A DNA stretch of 64,000 nt from Pseudomonas hamedanensis (GCF_014268595.2 NZ_CP077091.1:5004001-5068000), one strand, 5' to 3'; shown: positions 34,114-47,300, numbered from the stretch's first letter. A program made the numbers and translations. Notes: generated by a model from the letters alone, not told the origin.

Positions 34114-34626
34114 ATGCCATCAAAATCAGCACTTATTCTATTGACCGCCCTTCTCCACACCACGCTTTCCAAAGCCACTACACTTCATCGTTGCCAAGCG
34201 CCTGACGGCAGCGTCACCTTTACTTCGATGAGCTGCGCAGCCGGCGAGCAGCTTTCTCTTCAGGAGGTTCATTCCTATTCACCCGGCTGGGTCGCGATCA
34301 TGCCGGAGTTCAATCACGAAGCCGTGACAGGCATGAAAGACAGGGGGCGCGAACCGGGCATCATCGGCGGCGCCGAACATAAATGTGGAAACCTGATCGA
34401 TAGCAGCCAGCGGCGTGAAGCGATCATCAACCGGCAGGTCATTGCCGGCATGAGCCAGCGGGACGTCGAAAGTGCGCTGGGCAAGCCGGACAAGATCAAT
34501 ACGCGCACATCAACCACAAGCTATCGTTACGACCTCAAGCGAGGCCGCAGTGCTCAAATTGATTTTGATGAAAGAGGCTGTGTGAAAGGAAAAGCCAAAT
34601 CCCGGACAGCAAAAAGCCCGCGTTAA
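34114..34626 (+). CDS. Secreted DUF4124-like protein with C-terminal SmpA/OmlA-like segment
   Basis: 170 residues from ATG 34114, with a textbook AAGGAGG before it. The N-terminal signal sequence (SALILLTALLHTTLSKA) is followed by a DUF4124-type motif (LHRCQAPDGSVTFTSMSCAAGEQ, with paired Cys). The C-terminal half holds GMSQRDVESALGKPDKINTRTSTTSYRYDL, as in BamE/SmpA-type domains. Location is probably periplasm; role unknown. The stop codon lies inside the terminator hairpin. Confidence 0.8.
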   Translation: MPSKSALILLTALLHTTLSKATTLHRCQAPDGSVTFTSMSCAAGEQLSLQEVHSYSPGWVAIMPEFNHEAVTGMKDRGREPGIIGGAEHKCGNLIDSSQRREAIINRQVIAGMSQRDVESALGKPDKINTRTSTTSYRYDLKRGRSAQIDFDERGCVKGKAKSRTAKSPR

Positions 34627-34638
34627 ACGCGGGCTTTT
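34611..34638. terminator. Terminator shared by the DUF4124-like gene and the tRNA-Arg array
   Basis: AAAAAGCCCGCGTT/AACGCGGGCTTTT, symmetric, with an A run on one side and a short T run on the other. It covers the stop codon of the plus-strand gene and lies 8 bases past the minus-strand tRNA 3' end. Confidence 0.85.
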
Positions 34639-34645
34639 CGGTATA

Positions 34646-34722
34646 TGGTGCACTCGACAGGATTCGAACCTGTGACCGCTCGGTTCGTAGCCGAGTACTC
34701 TATCCAGCTGAGCTACGAGTGC
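34646..34722 (-). tRNA. tRNA-Arg (anticodon ACG), copy 3
   Basis: 77 bases; acceptor GCACTCG/CGAGTGC, anticodon stem CTCGG/CCGAG with loop CTACGAA (anticodon ACG), CCA encoded. Last of three identical genes in transcription order. Confidence 0.97.
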
Positions 34723-34793
34723 ATTTGTGTTTTTAGCCCAGACCACAACTGGATGAAGCCGAGCTACCTGCATTGCTGCAACCAACTCTTAAA

Positions 34794-34870
34794 TGGTGCA
34801 CTCGACAGGATTCGAACCTGTGACCGCTCGGTTCGTAGCCGAGTACTCTATCCAGCTGAGCTACGAGTGC
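34794..34870 (-). tRNA. tRNA-Arg (anticodon ACG), copy 2
   Basis: Identical to the copies on either side. The spacer to copy 3 resembles the spacer to copy 1, so a unit of about 148 bases was tandemly duplicated. Confidence 0.97.
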
Positions 34871-34940
34871 ATTGTGTGTTTTTAGACCAGATCACCGCTG
34901 GTTGAAGCCAGTTATTTACATCGCTGCAACTAACTTTAAA

Positions 34941-35017
34941 TGGTGCACTCGACAGGATTCGAACCTGTGACCGCTCGGTTCGTAGCCGAGTACTCTATCC
35001 AGCTGAGCTACGAGTGC
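34941..35017 (-). tRNA. tRNA-Arg (anticodon ACG), copy 1
   Basis: Identical to the two downstream copies; 107 bases after tRNA-Ser on the same strand. Confidence 0.97.
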
Positions 35018-35124
35018 ATTTGTTGCCGCGCATTATAGGCCGTCTAATCTCTATGCCAACCACTTTTTCTAATAATTTCAACAACTTACAGAAAAAGCCA
35101 GATTACGACGTACTAAGCAAATAA

Positions 35125-35215
35125 TGGCGGAGAACGGGGGATTCGAACCCCCGACACCCTTTTGAGGTGTACTCCCTTAGCAGGGGAGCGCCTTCGGCCA
35201 CTCGGCCAGCTCTCC
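35125..35215 (-). tRNA. tRNA-Ser (anticodon GCT)
   Basis: 91 bases with the long variable arm of serine tRNAs (TACACCTCAAAAGGGTGT). Acceptor GGAGAGC/GTTCTCC, anticodon stem CTCCC/GGGAG, loop CTGCTAA (GCT), CCA encoded. Confidence 0.97.
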
Positions 35216-35277
35216 GCAACACGGGGCGTATATTAACCAGCTTCTTCCCCGTTTGCAAACATAAAAATCGATAAAAA

Positions 35278-35466
35278 TTAATGGCTTGGTTCTTCGTCCT
35301 TCTCTTTCTTTATACGCAGGTAAATTTCCTCACGGTGCACGGCAACCTCTTTCGGGGCGTTGACGCCGATACGCACTTGGTTTCCTTTAACGCCGAGCAC
35401 GGTCACGGTGATTTCGCCATCACCGATAATCAGGCTTTCTGCGCACCGACGAGTCAGAATCAGCAT
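35278..35466 (-). CDS. csrA: Carbon storage regulator CsrA/RsmA
   Basis: 62 residues: [50 protein letters not shown]. These include the RNA-binding residues near L4/R6 and R44. The homodimer binds GGA motifs in mRNA leaders and is titrated by small RNAs of the Rsm family. AGGAGAAAGGT precedes the ATG; the GGA there could allow self-control. It lies downstream of lysC and upstream of tRNA-Ser, the standard Pseudomonas order. Confidence 0.97.
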   Translation of the reverse strand: MLILTRRCAESLIIGDGEITVTVLGVKGNQVRIGVNAPKEVAVHREEIYLRIKKEKDEEPSH

Positions 35467-35610
35467 ACCTTTCTCCTAATGCATTTCAGTTCAGGGACAA
35501 CAGTCTGCAAAAAAAAGGCACCCGACCTACAACCGGAGCGATCGTAGCCCTACATGCCTGAGTATTGACCAGCGCGAGCAAAAGAACAGTTCAGGGGCTC
35601 GCGCCATTCA

Positions 35611-35643
35611 AAAAATAAAGGGCGCGGTCAGACCGCGCCCTTC
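35611..35643 (-). terminator. Terminator of lysC
   Basis: AAGGGCGCGGTC/GACCGCGCCCTT; on the minus strand it is followed by TATTTTTT. It separates lysC from csrA. Confidence 0.88.
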
Positions 35644-35655
35644 ACAGAATTGGAA

Positions 35656-36897
35656 TTACTCGCCCTGGCGGGCCGGAGCATCCAGTTCGAAAGCCGTGTG
35701 CAGGGCGCGCACGGCCAGTTCCAGGTATTTCTCTTCAATCACCACGGACACCTTGATTTCCGAGGTCGAGATCATCTGGATGTTGATGCTTTCCTTGGCC
35801 AGGGATTCGAACATACGGCTGGCCACGCCTGCGTGGGAACGCATGCCGACACCGACGATCGAGACCTTGGCAATCTTGGTATCGCCTACCACTTCCCGGG
35901 CACCGATCTCGCGAGCGGTGTTTTCCAGCACGGTCTGTGCGGCCTGGTAGTCGTTGCGGTGCACAGTGAAGGTGAAGTCGGTGGTGTTATCGTGCGCGAC
36001 GTTCTGCACGATCATGTCGACTTCGATGTTCGCGGCACTGATCGGGCCGAGAATCTTGAACGCCACGCCCGGGGTGTCTGGCACGCCACGGATGGTCAGC
36101 TTGGCTTCATCGCGATTGAAAGCGATGCCGGAAATGATCGGCTGTTCCATGGTTTCCTCTTCATCAATAGTAATGAGGGTGCCCGGACCCTCCTTGAAGC
36201 TGTGCAGTACGCGCAGCGGAACGTTGTACTTGCCGGCGAATTCCACAGCGCGAATTTGCAAGACCTTGGAACCGAGGCTGGCCATTTCCAGCATCTCTTC
36301 GAAGGTGATCTTGTCCAGACGCTGAGCGACCGGCACGACACGCGGGTCGGTGGTGTAGACACCATCGACGTCGGTGTAGATCTGGCATTCATCTGCCTTC
36401 AGTGCTGCGGCCAGCGCCACACCTGTCGTATCGGAACCGCCACGCCCGAGGGTGGTGATATTGCCGTGCTCGTCGACGCCCTGGAAACCAGCGACAACCA
36501 CCACGCGTCCGGCTTTCAGATCACCCCGAATTTTCTGGTCATCAATCTGCAGGATACGCGCTTTATTGTGGGCACTGTCCGTCAGGATCCGCACCTGATT
36601 ACCGGTGTACGACACCGCCGGCACACCGCGCTTGATCAGCGCCATGGCCAACAGGGCAATCGTCACCTGCTCACCGGTGGAAACGATCACGTCCAGTTCA
36701 CGTGGAACCGGTTGCGCCTCGCCACTGATTTGCTTGGCCAGATCGATCAGACGGTTGGTTTCGCCGCTCATTGCAGACAGCACAACCACCAGGTCATCGC
36801 CGGCATCGCGGAATTTCTTAACCTTGTCGGCGACCTGCTCGATTCTCTCGACAGTGCCGACCGAGGTGCCTCCAAATTTCTGTACGATCAAAGCCAT
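35656..36897 (-). CDS. lysC: Aspartate kinase LysC
   Basis: 413 residues from ATG 36897 (MALIVQKFGGTSVG). The kinase domain shows KFGGTSVGTVERI, VVLSAMSGETNRLID, VVVAGFQGVDEHGNITTLGRGGSDTTGVALAAAL and YTDVDGVYTTDPR. Two C-terminal ACT regions (ITIRGVPDTPGVAFKILGPI and VSIVGVGMRSHAGVASRMFESL) bind lysine/threonine for feedback control. First step of lysine, threonine and methionine synthesis. It lies 90 bases after alaS on the same strand. Confidence 0.97.
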   Translation of the reverse strand: MALIVQKFGGTSVGTVERIEQVADKVKKFRDAGDDLVVVLSAMSGETNRLIDLAKQISGEAQPVPRELDVIVSTGEQVTIALLAMALIKRGVPAVSYTGNQVRILTDSAHNKARILQIDDQKIRGDLKAGRVVVVAGFQGVDEHGNITTLGRGGSDTTGVALAAALKADECQIYTDVDGVYTTDPRVVPVAQRLDKITFEEMLEMASLGSKVLQIRAVEFAGKYNVPLRVLHSFKEGPGTLITIDEEETMEQPIISGIAFNRDEAKLTIRGVPDTPGVAFKILGPISAANIEVDMIVQNVAHDNTTDFTFTVHRNDYQAAQTVLENTAREIGAREVVGDTKIAKVSIVGVGMRSHAGVASRMFESLAKESINIQMISTSEIKVSVVIEEKYLELAVRALHTAFELDAPARQGE

Positions 36898-36987
36898 TTC
36901 AAAGCCGCCTCTGCCCATGAAGGGCGCCCAATAATCTTTCGAACAGCCGCCGGATCCGCCACTAGACTGCGGACCCGGCGGGCCGTC

Positions 36988-39606
36988 TTATAAACCCTGC
37001 TCGACGAATGGAACGGTCAGCGCCAGCGCGCCATCCAGCGCGGCGGCGTCAATCCCGCCACCTTGCGCCATGTCCGGACGACCACCGCCCTTCCCGCCCA
37101 CTGCCGCAGCAGCCTGTTTCATCAAATCACCGGCTTTGAGTTGGCCAGTCAGGTCCTTGGTTACGCCTGCAACCAGTACGACCTTTTCCTCATGGACACT
37201 GCCGAGCAGGATCACTGCGCGGCCGAGTTTGTTTTTCAGCTGATCGACCAGCGCCAGCAGCGCCTTGCCATCCTGACCATCCAGACGGGCGGCCAGCACC
37301 TTCACATCCTTGACGTCCACCGCCGAGGCCGACAGATCGTCGCCCGCAGCGCTGGCTGCCTTGGCTTGCAACTGCTCGAGTTGTTTCTCCAGCAGACGGT
37401 TGCGCTCCAGCACGGCCGAGAGCTTGTCGATCAGGTTGTCGCGGCTACCCTTGACCAGGCTGGCCGCTTCCTTGAGTTGTTCTTCGGCAGCGTTCAAGTA
37501 GGCCAGTGCTTGCGCCCCGGTGACCGCCTCGATACGGCGCACGCCCGAGGCCACACCGCCTTCGCTGATGATTTTCAGCAGGCCGATGTCGCCGGTACGG
37601 TTGGCGTGGATACCGCCGCACAGCTCGACGGAGAAATCGCCGCCCATGCTCAGCACGCGCACGCTGTCGCCGTACTTCTCGCCGAACAGCGCCATCGCGC
37701 CTTTGTTCTTCGCGGTCTCGATGTCGGTTTCTTCGGTTTCAACCGCGGAGTTCTTGCGGATCTCGGCGTTGACGATGTCTTCCAGTTGCTTGATCTGTTC
37801 CGGCTTGATCGCTTCGAAGTGACTGAAGTCGAAACGCAGGCGCTGACTGTCGACCAGCGAACCTTTCTGCTGCACGTGTTCGCCCAGCACCTGGCGCAAG
37901 GCTGCATGCAGCAAGTGGGTGGCCGAGTGGTTCAGCGCGGTGGCGTGACGCACTTCGGCATCGACATGGGTTTCCACCGGCGCGCCAATGATCAGGCTGC
38001 CCGAAGCCAGCACGCCGTGGTGCAGGAACGCGCCGCCGGTCTTGGTGGTATCGCGCACGTCGAAACGGCTGTTGCCGGCCTGAATGAAACCGCAGTCGCC
38101 GATCTGACCGCCAGATTCGGCGTAGAACGGAGTCTGGTTAAGGACGATCACGCCCTCCTGGCCTTCGCTCAGAACGTCTACCGACTGGCCATCCTTATAG
38201 ATGGCGACGATTTTCGCCGAACCGCTGGTGGCCGCGTAACCGGTGAATTCGGTGGCGACATCAACCTTGACCAGGGTGTTGTAGTCCAGACCGAACGAGC
38301 TGGCCGAACGCGCGCGAACACGCTGGGCTTCCATCTCGCGCTCAAAACCAACTTCGTCGACGGTCAGGCCGCGTTCGCGGGCGATGTCGGCGGTCAGGTC
38401 CATCGGGAACCCGTAGGTGTCGTAGAGTTTGAACACCACATCGCCCGGCACCACGGTGCCTTTGAGCTCGGCCAGATCCTGTTCGAGGATTTTCAGGCCG
38501 TGTTCCAGTGTCTTGGAGAACTGCTCTTCTTCGGCCTTGAGCACGCGCTCGATGTTGCTCTGCTGCTTTTTCAGCTCCGGGAAAGCTTCGCCCATCTCCG
38601 CGACCAGCGCCGCGACGATCTTGTAGAAGAAGCTGCCGGTGGCGCCCAGTTTGTTGCCATGACGGCAGGCGCGACGAATGATCCGGCGCAGCACGTAACC
38701 GCGACCTTCGTTGGACGGCAGCACGCCGTCGGCAATGAGGAAACCGCAGGAACGGATGTGATCGGACACCACTTTCAAGGAAGACTGATCGCCGTTTTCG
38801 CAGCCGATCGCTTCAGCCGAAGCCTTCAGCAGATTCTTGAACAGGTCGATGTCGTAGTTGGAGTTGACGTGCTGCATCACCGCACTGATCCGCTCCAGGC
38901 CCATGCCGGTGTCCACCGACGGCGCTGGCAACGGATGCAACACGCCATCGGCGGTGCGGTTGAACTGCATGAACACGTTGTTCCAGATTTCGATGTAACG
39001 GTCGCCGTCTTCTTCCGGCGAGCCCGGCGGGCCGCCCCAGATGTGGTCGCCGTGATCGTAGAAAATCTCGGTGCACGGGCCGCACGGGCCGGTATCGCCC
39101 ATGGTCCAGAAGTTGTCGGATGCGTAAGGCGCGCCCTTGTTGTCGCCGATGCGAATCATGCGCTCGGCCGGGACGCCAATCTTTTGCGTCCAGATGTCAT
39201 ACGCTTCGTCGTCAGTGGCGTAGACAGTGACCCAGAGTTTTTCCTTTGGCAGCTTCAGCACGCCAGTAAGGAAGGTCCAGGCGAAGGTAATCGCGTCGTG
39301 CTTGAAATAGTCGCCGAAGCTGAAGTTACCGAGCATTTCGAAGAACGTGTGGTGACGCGCGGTATAACCGACGTTTTCCAGGTCACTGTTCTTGCCGCCG
39401 GCACGCACGCATTTCTGGCTGCTGGTGGCACGGGTGTATGCACGTTTTTCCTGGCCCAGGAAGCAGTCCTTGAACTGGTTCATCCCCGCGTTGGTGAACA
39501 GCAGGGTGGGGTCGTTGCCCGGAATCAAAGAGCTGGAGGCTACACGGGTGTGGCCTTGCTCTTCGAAGAAGCGAAGGAAGGCTTCACGGATTTCTGCGCT
39601 TTTCAT
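36988..39606 (-). CDS. alaS: Alanine-tRNA ligase
   Basis: 872 residues. Aminoacylation domain ([64 protein letters not shown]), tRNA-recognition helices, editing domain ([17 protein letters not shown], and the [17 protein letters not shown] metal site) and a C-terminal C-Ala domain ending in [15 protein letters not shown]. Charges tRNA-Ala and clears mischarged Ser/Gly. First of alaS-lysC-csrA. Confidence 0.98.
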   Translation of the reverse strand: MKSAEIREAFLRFFEEQGHTRVASSSLIPGNDPTLLFTNAGMNQFKDCFLGQEKRAYTRATSSQKCVRAGGKNSDLENVGYTARHHTFFEMLGNFSFGDYFKHDAITFAWTFLTGVLKLPKEKLWVTVYATDDEAYDIWTQKIGVPAERMIRIGDNKGAPYASDNFWTMGDTGPCGPCTEIFYDHGDHIWGGPPGSPEEDGDRYIEIWNNVFMQFNRTADGVLHPLPAPSVDTGMGLERISAVMQHVNSNYDIDLFKNLLKASAEAIGCENGDQSSLKVVSDHIRSCGFLIADGVLPSNEGRGYVLRRIIRRACRHGNKLGATGSFFYKIVAALVAEMGEAFPELKKQQSNIERVLKAEEEQFSKTLEHGLKILEQDLAELKGTVVPGDVVFKLYDTYGFPMDLTADIARERGLTVDEVGFEREMEAQRVRARSASSFGLDYNTLVKVDVATEFTGYAATSGSAKIVAIYKDGQSVDVLSEGQEGVIVLNQTPFYAESGGQIGDCGFIQAGNSRFDVRDTTKTGGAFLHHGVLASGSLIIGAPVETHVDAEVRHATALNHSATHLLHAALRQVLGEHVQQKGSLVDSQRLRFDFSHFEAIKPEQIKQLEDIVNAEIRKNSAVETEETDIETAKNKGAMALFGEKYGDSVRVLSMGGDFSVELCGGIHANRTGDIGLLKIISEGGVASGVRRIEAVTGAQALAYLNAAEEQLKEAASLVKGSRDNLIDKLSAVLERNRLLEKQLEQLQAKAASAAGDDLSASAVDVKDVKVLAARLDGQDGKALLALVDQLKNKLGRAVILLGSVHEEKVVLVAGVTKDLTGQLKAGDLMKQAAAAVGGKGGGRPDMAQGGGIDAAALDGALALTVPFVEQGL

Positions 39607-39752
39607 TAGGTTCTTCCACGGAGGCTGCGGCCAAAGGCCTGTTCGAAACGTCTACAGACGAAGCGACGGCAAAGGGCCGCATTATATCGGCCCTGCGCGC
39701 GGGGTACAGCGTGTTTATACGATAGAAACGCTCAATTGGACGGCTGACGCTG

Positions 39753-40757
39753 TCACTGGCGCGAAAACTCGATAAATGTCGCGATCACTTGCTCGATTTG
39801 CGCGCGCTTGACGTCCATGTGCGTGACCATGCGCAAACGCGCAGCGGCGCTGAGCTTGATTCCGCGTTCGCCGGCAAAGGCCTTGAGCGCTTCGGCCTTG
39901 TCGCCCATTTGCACATAAACCATGTTGGTTTGCACGGGTTCGACGACGAAACCGGCCTCACGCAGACCATCGGCCAAGCGCTGGGCATTAGCGTGGTCGT
40001 CGGCCAGACGCTCGACATGGTGATCCAGCGCGTACAAGCCCGCCGCCGCGAGCAACCCGGCCTGACGCATGCCGCCGCCGACCATTTTGCGCAACCGGCG
40101 CGCCTTGCCGATCAGTTCGACTGAGCCACACAACACCGAACCGACCGGGGCACCAAGGCCTTTGGACAGGCACACCGACACCGAGTCGAAATACTGGGTG
40201 ATCTCCCGCGCATCGACACCGAGCTTGACCGCCGCGTTGTACAACCGCGCGCCGTCCAGGTGCAATTGCAGGCCATGATCCTGGGTGAACCGTCGGGCAC
40301 GCGCCAGATAGTCCAGCGGCAGCACCTTGCCTTGCATGGTGTTTTCCAGTGCCAGCAGGCGGCTGCGGGCGAAATGGAAATCATCGGGTTTGATCGCTGC
40401 CGCCACCTGATCCAGATCCAGCGAGCCGTCAGCTTGTACCTCCAGCGGCTGCGGCTGAATCGAACCGAGCACCGCCGCGCCGCCCCCCTCGTACTTATAG
40501 GTGTGGGCCTGCTGACCGACGATGTATTCGTCGCCGCGTTCACAGTGCGCCATCAAGCCCAGCAGGTTGCTCATGGTTCCGGTCGGCACGAACAGTGCGG
40601 CAGCGAAACCCAGACGCTTGGCCAATTCGGCCTCCAGACGATTGACCGTCGGATCTTCGCCGTAAACGTCGTCACCGGTGTCCGCTGCGGTCATGGCATC
40701 GAGCATGGCGGGAGTCGGTTGGGTAACGGTGTCGCTGCGAAGATCGATAACGCTCAT
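39753..40757 (-). CDS. ltaE: Low-specificity L-threonine aldolase
   Basis: 334 residues, PLP-dependent fold type I. N-terminal [51 protein letters not shown] (Asp contacting the pyridine N) and the Schiff-base lysine in [16 protein letters not shown]. Cleaves threonine/allo-threonine to glycine and acetaldehyde. Single gene, between alaS and a REPIN. Confidence 0.94.
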   Translation of the reverse strand: MSVIDLRSDTVTQPTPAMLDAMTAADTGDDVYGEDPTVNRLEAELAKRLGFAAALFVPTGTMSNLLGLMAHCERGDEYIVGQQAHTYKYEGGGAAVLGSIQPQPLEVQADGSLDLDQVAAAIKPDDFHFARSRLLALENTMQGKVLPLDYLARARRFTQDHGLQLHLDGARLYNAAVKLGVDAREITQYFDSVSVCLSKGLGAPVGSVLCGSVELIGKARRLRKMVGGGMRQAGLLAAAGLYALDHHVERLADDHANAQRLADGLREAGFVVEPVQTNMVYVQMGDKAEALKAFAGERGIKLSAAARLRMVTHMDVKRAQIEQVIATFIEFSRQ

Positions 40758-40878
40758 GAACCTGGCCTCTGGTCAGCAGGGGGAATCCCTTTGTGAAGTG
40801 GGATTACTGCGGTCATCGGGCGGATTAATCAAGCCTTCAACGAGGAAAAATCACCGTCCTCAGAAAAAGCACAATCCA

Positions 40879-40968
40879 TGTGGGAGCGAGCCTGCTCGCG
40901 AAAGCGGAGTAACAGTCAGCATATTCGTTGGATGTGAAGCCGCTTTCGCGAGCAGGCTCGCTCCCACA
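40879..40968. repeat. REPIN (GGGAGCGAGCC variant)
   Basis: TGTGGGAGCGAGCCTGCTCGCGAAAGCGG and its inverse flank a short loop, between ltaE and the riboswitch. Confidence 0.85.
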
Positions 40969-41037
40969 GGTTGTGTGCACGGCTGGAAAATATGTGTTAC
41001 AAACTTGCCGCCGCCCGGCTTATGGGCGGCAAACACG

Positions 41038-41206
41038 TTCTCAGGGCGGGGTGCAATTCCCCACCGGCGGTAATTGCGCGCAATGCGCATAGCCCGCGAG
41101 CGCTTGGCGACGCACCCGGCATTGGTCGGTGAACGGCGGCAAGGTCAGCAGACCCGGTGTGATTCCGGGGCCGACGGTCATAGTCCGGATGAAGAGAGAA
41201 CGGGAT
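41038..41206 (+). promoter_or_regulatory. FMN riboswitch (RFN element)
   Basis: All conserved blocks are present in order: CTCAGGGCGGGGTGCAATTC, CCCACCGGCGGTAAT, AGCCCGCGAGCG, GGTCAGCAGACCCGGTGTGA, CCGACGGTCATAGTCCGGAT and GAAGAGAGAACGGGA. It precedes the lumazine synthase gene by about 100 bases; FMN binding should turn that gene off. The P13/P14-region stem is short. Confidence 0.96.
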
Positions 41207-41308
41207 TGACGCCAAAGGGCCGTCCGCGGGCATTCGTGCGTGCGCTCGTACCCTTGAATCCCTTTCGATTCATAACGCCCTGTTTTTCACACAAACAGGA
41301 GTCAGAAC

Positions 41309-41818
41309 ATGCAACCCACCGCTATCGACAGCAAAAGCAAACACCCTCAGGGCGAGCGCGTCGCGTTCATCCAGGCCTGCTGGCACAAGGAAATCGTCGA
41401 CCAGAGCCGCAAAGGCTTCGTCGCCGAAATGCTCGTGCAGGGTTATCAACAATCGGACATCGACTTCTTCGAAGTCGGCGGCGCCTTTGAAATGCCGTTG
41501 CACGCCAAACTGCTGGCCAAGACCGGCCGTTACGCCGGCATCGTCGCGGCAGCCCTGGTCGTCGACGGCGGCATCTACCGCCACGAGTTCGTCGCCCAAT
41601 CGGTGGTCAGCGGCCTGATGCAGGTGCAGCTTGAAACCGAAGTGCCAGTGTTCTCGGTATCGCTGACCCCGCATCACTTCCATGCGGGTGAAGAGCATCA
41701 GAAGTTCTTCTTCGAGCACTTTGTGCACAAGGGTCAGGAAGCGGCGCGGACTTGCGCCGATACGCTGCAGAAGATCCGTGCATTGCGCCGAACCGAGCCG
41801 CGTGCTGTAGCGGTGTAA
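41309..41818 (+). CDS. ribH: 6,7-dimethyl-8-ribityllumazine synthase, RibH2-type
   Basis: 169 residues; penultimate step of riboflavin synthesis. Motifs: VAFIQACWHKEIVDQSRKGF, FFEVGGAFEMPLHAKLLAKTGRYAGIVAAALVVDGGIYRHEFVAQSVVSGLMQVQLETEVPVFSVSLTPHHFH with the general-base His pair. The N-terminal W replacing the Phe/Trp stacking position and the non-standard GGAFEMP suggest the second, decameric RibH2 type known from Brucella and Rhizobium, not the housekeeping form. It is alone under the FMN riboswitch. The main ribH is presumably with nusB elsewhere. Confidence 0.92.
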   Translation: MQPTAIDSKSKHPQGERVAFIQACWHKEIVDQSRKGFVAEMLVQGYQQSDIDFFEVGGAFEMPLHAKLLAKTGRYAGIVAAALVVDGGIYRHEFVAQSVVSGLMQVQLETEVPVFSVSLTPHHFHAGEEHQKFFFEHFVHKGQEAARTCADTLQKIRALRRTEPRAVAV

Positions 41819-41838
41819 CGACCGACATCGAACGAAAA

Positions 41839-41927
41839 TGTGGGAGCGGGCTTGCTCGCGAAGGCGGTGTATCAGTCAGCACATGAGGTGCTGATAGACC
41901 GCTTTCGCGAGCAAGCCCGCTCCCACA
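41839..41927. repeat. REPIN (GGGAGCGGGCTTGCTCGCG variant)
   Basis: Inverted pair between convergent ribH and astE. Confidence 0.85.
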
Positions 41928-41954
41928 TTGGGTATTTTCCAGGCCAAGATTGGC

Positions 41955-42962
41955 TCAGGCGAGGTTTTCGTCCGTGCTCGGGACAATCAGGATGCCAGCG
42001 CGCAAGCCGTTCTTGACCTTGGGGTTGGGGAAGATAATCCGCGCGCCCTGCTCTTCAATGACCCAGCGGGTGTTGGCGATGTCTTCGGCCAGCACGTAAC
42101 CGACGTCCAGCTCGGAGAAGTTCTGGATGTCCGCCGGCAGGTTCAGGCGGAACGCATCACTGTGTTTGATGATTTCCCGCGCGACGCTGAACAGCTGCAA
42201 GCCGTCCAAGCCTTCTTCAGTCTCCGGCTCGGTGCCTTCGATGATCTGCTTCAGCCGGGTTTCCAGCAGCGAGACGTTGACGCCGTCGTTCTGCCCGAAC
42301 GGTCGCGCCTTGCCCAGTTCCAGAGTGAAAGCTTCGGCATCGAGCTTGTCATACGTGTAGGAACTGAACACGATCGACGGTTTGTTCTGCAACAGCACCG
42401 CCTCCATGCCGGCCGCGCGCAGGCGCGCCAGTTCGCGGCGGGAATGCTGACGCCCTTCCTTCCATGGGTACAAGGCGAACTGCTCGATCTTCGAGCCGCG
42501 AATCGCTGTGTGCAGGTCGTAGTGCAAACGCTGGCGATCAGGCTTGCTGAAAAAACTCGCTGCCAGACGCTCCAGTTCACAGGCGCGTAAAGCTTCCGAA
42601 CCACTGCTTTGTTCATGACGGCCGTTGAACAGCCGATTGACGTCCTGCTCGACGAAACGCTCGCCCTTGCGAATCGCTTCCGGGTTGCCGAATAGAAACA
42701 GAATGCGTGCGCGCGGCTTCAGATCACCGCGTGCGATGTCGTGCAGCAGTCGATCGAGTAACTCGATCGGTGCGGTTTCATTGCCGTGGATGCCTGCCGA
42801 CAGCAGCAGGTCCAGGCCATTGTCGCGCGCTTCCGGGGGCCGGACTTCCAACGCCCCTTCGCTCAACCAGCGCATGCGCACGCCTTCGACAGTCAGTTGA
42901 GTCTTCTCCGCCGGTTCGCGGCCGGCGAGGGTCAGTTCAAGCAGTTTGCCGAGGGCGAGCAT
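41955..42962 (-). CDS. astE: Succinylglutamate desuccinylase (AruE/AstE)
   Basis: 335 residues; last step of the arginine succinyltransferase pathway (succinylglutamate to glutamate and succinate). Zinc carboxypeptidase-like fold: [19 protein letters not shown] (His and Glu metal ligands), [46 protein letters not shown] (third ligand His) and the catalytic Glu region [12 protein letters not shown]. Downstream end of the aru operon; 12 bases from the preceding small gene. Confidence 0.95.
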   Translation of the reverse strand: MLALGKLLELTLAGREPAEKTQLTVEGVRMRWLSEGALEVRPPEARDNGLDLLLSAGIHGNETAPIELLDRLLHDIARGDLKPRARILFLFGNPEAIRKGERFVEQDVNRLFNGRHEQSSGSEALRACELERLAASFFSKPDRQRLHYDLHTAIRGSKIEQFALYPWKEGRQHSRRELARLRAAGMEAVLLQNKPSIVFSSYTYDKLDAEAFTLELGKARPFGQNDGVNVSLLETRLKQIIEGTEPETEEGLDGLQLFSVAREIIKHSDAFRLNLPADIQNFSELDVGYVLAEDIANTRWVIEEQGARIIFPNPKVKNGLRAGILIVPSTDENLA

Positions 42963-42974
42963 AGAGCGGTTTCC

Positions 42975-43265
42975 TTAGTGGTCGTGGTTGCAATCCGGGC
43001 CGTGTACATGATCCTCGTCAGCGCCGAGGTCAGCCGGTTCCATTTCCAGTTGCAGACTTACCAGATTAGTCGCCAATGGGCGCAGCAGCAGGTTGGCGTA
43101 CTCGTCGTCACCTTCCTCGACGTCCACGCCGATCAGCAACTGGCCGCGGCCATCCTGCTGGATCCACAGCTCTTTGCCTTGCCACATGACCGCGACGCGG
43201 GTGCACGAGGTTTGCAGTTGCGTGCCGTCGGTGTCTTCAAGGATCAGCTGCAGGGAATCGCTCAT
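42975..43265 (-). CDS. Small conserved acidic protein of the aru operon
   Basis: 96 residues from ATG 43265 (MSDSLQLILEDTDGTQLQTSCTRVAVMW). Very acidic, ending in a His/Asp-rich tail (DEDHVHGPDCNHDH) that could bind a metal. A similar small gene occurs between astB and astE in other pseudomonads, where it has sometimes been called topoisomerase-like without support. Function unknown; co-transcribed with astB and astE. Confidence 0.8.
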   Translation of the reverse strand: MSDSLQLILEDTDGTQLQTSCTRVAVMWQGKELWIQQDGRGQLLIGVDVEEGDDEYANLLLRPLATNLVSLQLEMEPADLGADEDHVHGPDCNHDH

Positions 43266-43322
43266 GTTTTTACTCTCTTGGGGTGACACGCCGCGCGTCG
43301 CGTTCAGGCGACGCGCCGGCCA

Positions 43323-44669
43323 TCAATTGATCTGGAAAGGATAAACCGCGCCCAGTTTAAGGATTTGCGTCAGTTCATCCAATGCCGTCCGGCATTCAAG
43401 CAGCAACTGCGGATCCGTCAGATCGGTTTCGCTCAGGCGGTCGCGGTAGTGCTTTTCAACCCATGCGGTCAACGAACCGTACAACGGGGCGGTCATGATA
43501 ACCCCTGGATTGACCGCCGCCAGTTCGGTTTCATTCAGCGCCACGCGCAGACGCAGACACGCCGGGCCACCGCCGTTCTGCATGCTTTGCTTGAGATCGA
43601 AGACTTTCACCTCGCGAATCAGGCCGCCGGAGCTGGTCAGGCTTTGCAGGTAAGCCCATACACGTTCGTTGGCCTGGCACTCTTGCGGCACGATCAGCAG
43701 CATCGAACCGTCAGGACGCGACAGCAATTGGCTGTTGAACAGGTAGGAACGCACCGCGTCATCGACGGTGACCGCCGAACGTGGCACGCACACCGACTGG
43801 AAGTTACCGCCGACCTTGGCGAGCTTGCCTTGCAGCTCGGCGAGCATCTTGTCGGTCTCAAGGAACGCGTCCTCGTGATAGAACAGCACTTCACCGTTGC
43901 CCACGGCGATCACGTCGTTGTGGAACACGCCCTGATCGATCACATCGGGGTTCTGCTGCGCGTAGACCACGCCTTCGTCACGCAGACCGTGCAAACGCGC
44001 CACGGCTTGCGAGGCTTCGAGGGTCTGGCGCGCCGGGTATTTCTGCGGTGCCGGGAAACGGTTGTCGAACGCGCTACGGCCGAACACGAAGAACTCGACG
44101 CCCGCCTCGCCATACTCACGGCAGAAACGCGTGTGGTTGGCCGCGCCCTCGTCGCCGAACTGGGCCACCGCCGGCAATGCGGCGTGATGGGCGAAGTGCT
44201 GCTGATTGGCGAACATTGCACCGAGCACGCGGCTGGTGGTCGGGTGCTCGATGCTGCGGTGGTATTTGCAGTTGAGGTTGGCGGCGGTGAAGTGCACGCG
44301 ACCGTCGGCTGTGTCGGCACTCGGGCTGACTGTGGCGGCGTTGGCTACCCACATGCTCGACGCCGAGCAACTGGCGACCAGCAGCGGCATGGCTTCTTTG
44401 GCAGCGCGCTCGATCACTTGCGCATCAGTGCCACTGAAGCCCAGACGGCGCAGCGCGGCCACGTCGGGACGTTCCTGCGGCGCCAGCACGCCTTGCTGAA
44501 AGCCCATGTCCATCAGCGCTTTCATTTTCGCCAGGCCTTGCAGCGCCGCTTCCTTCGGGTTCGACGATTGCTGGCTGTTGCTCTGCGAGGCGACGTTGCC
44601 GTAGGACAGACCACCGTAGTTATGGGTCGGCCCCACTAGACCGTCAAAATTGACTTCATAGGATTTCAT
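43323..44669 (-). CDS. astB: N-succinylarginine dihydrolase
   Basis: 448 residues. Starts [28 protein letters not shown], the diagnostic AstB N-terminus. Guanidine-modifying-enzyme fold with [62 protein letters not shown] and the catalytic Cys in [14 protein letters not shown]. Converts succinylarginine to succinylornithine, 2 CO2/NH3 equivalents released. A REPIN separates it from astD upstream. Confidence 0.97.
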   Translation of the reverse strand: MKSYEVNFDGLVGPTHNYGGLSYGNVASQSNSQQSSNPKEAALQGLAKMKALMDMGFQQGVLAPQERPDVAALRRLGFSGTDAQVIERAAKEAMPLLVASCSASSMWVANAATVSPSADTADGRVHFTAANLNCKYHRSIEHPTTSRVLGAMFANQQHFAHHAALPAVAQFGDEGAANHTRFCREYGEAGVEFFVFGRSAFDNRFPAPQKYPARQTLEASQAVARLHGLRDEGVVYAQQNPDVIDQGVFHNDVIAVGNGEVLFYHEDAFLETDKMLAELQGKLAKVGGNFQSVCVPRSAVTVDDAVRSYLFNSQLLSRPDGSMLLIVPQECQANERVWAYLQSLTSSGGLIREVKVFDLKQSMQNGGGPACLRLRVALNETELAAVNPGVIMTAPLYGSLTAWVEKHYRDRLSETDLTDPQLLLECRTALDELTQILKLGAVYPFQIN

Positions 44670-44738
44670 CAGCGAGGCTCCACGAGAATCTGTTGTTATA
44701 GGCTTCAGGTAACAATTCAGTCAGACCGCGTCGCGGCT

Positions 44739-44802
44739 ATCGCGAGCAGGCTCACTCCTACAGGGAAATGCATTCCACTGTAGGAGTGAGCCTGCTCGCG
44801 AT
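44739..44802. repeat. REPIN inside the aru operon
   Basis: Short-loop inverted REP pair between astD and astB, both minus strand. It may stabilise or attenuate the transcript. Confidence 0.85.
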
Positions 44803-44808
44803 CGGCCG

Positions 44809-47300
<2,492 letters not shown>

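Noticed and set aside
37063..39609. 848-residue plus-strand open frame
   Set aside because: Antisense shadow of alaS; no domain pattern.
43365..44639. 424-residue plus-strand open frame
   Set aside because: Antisense of astB.
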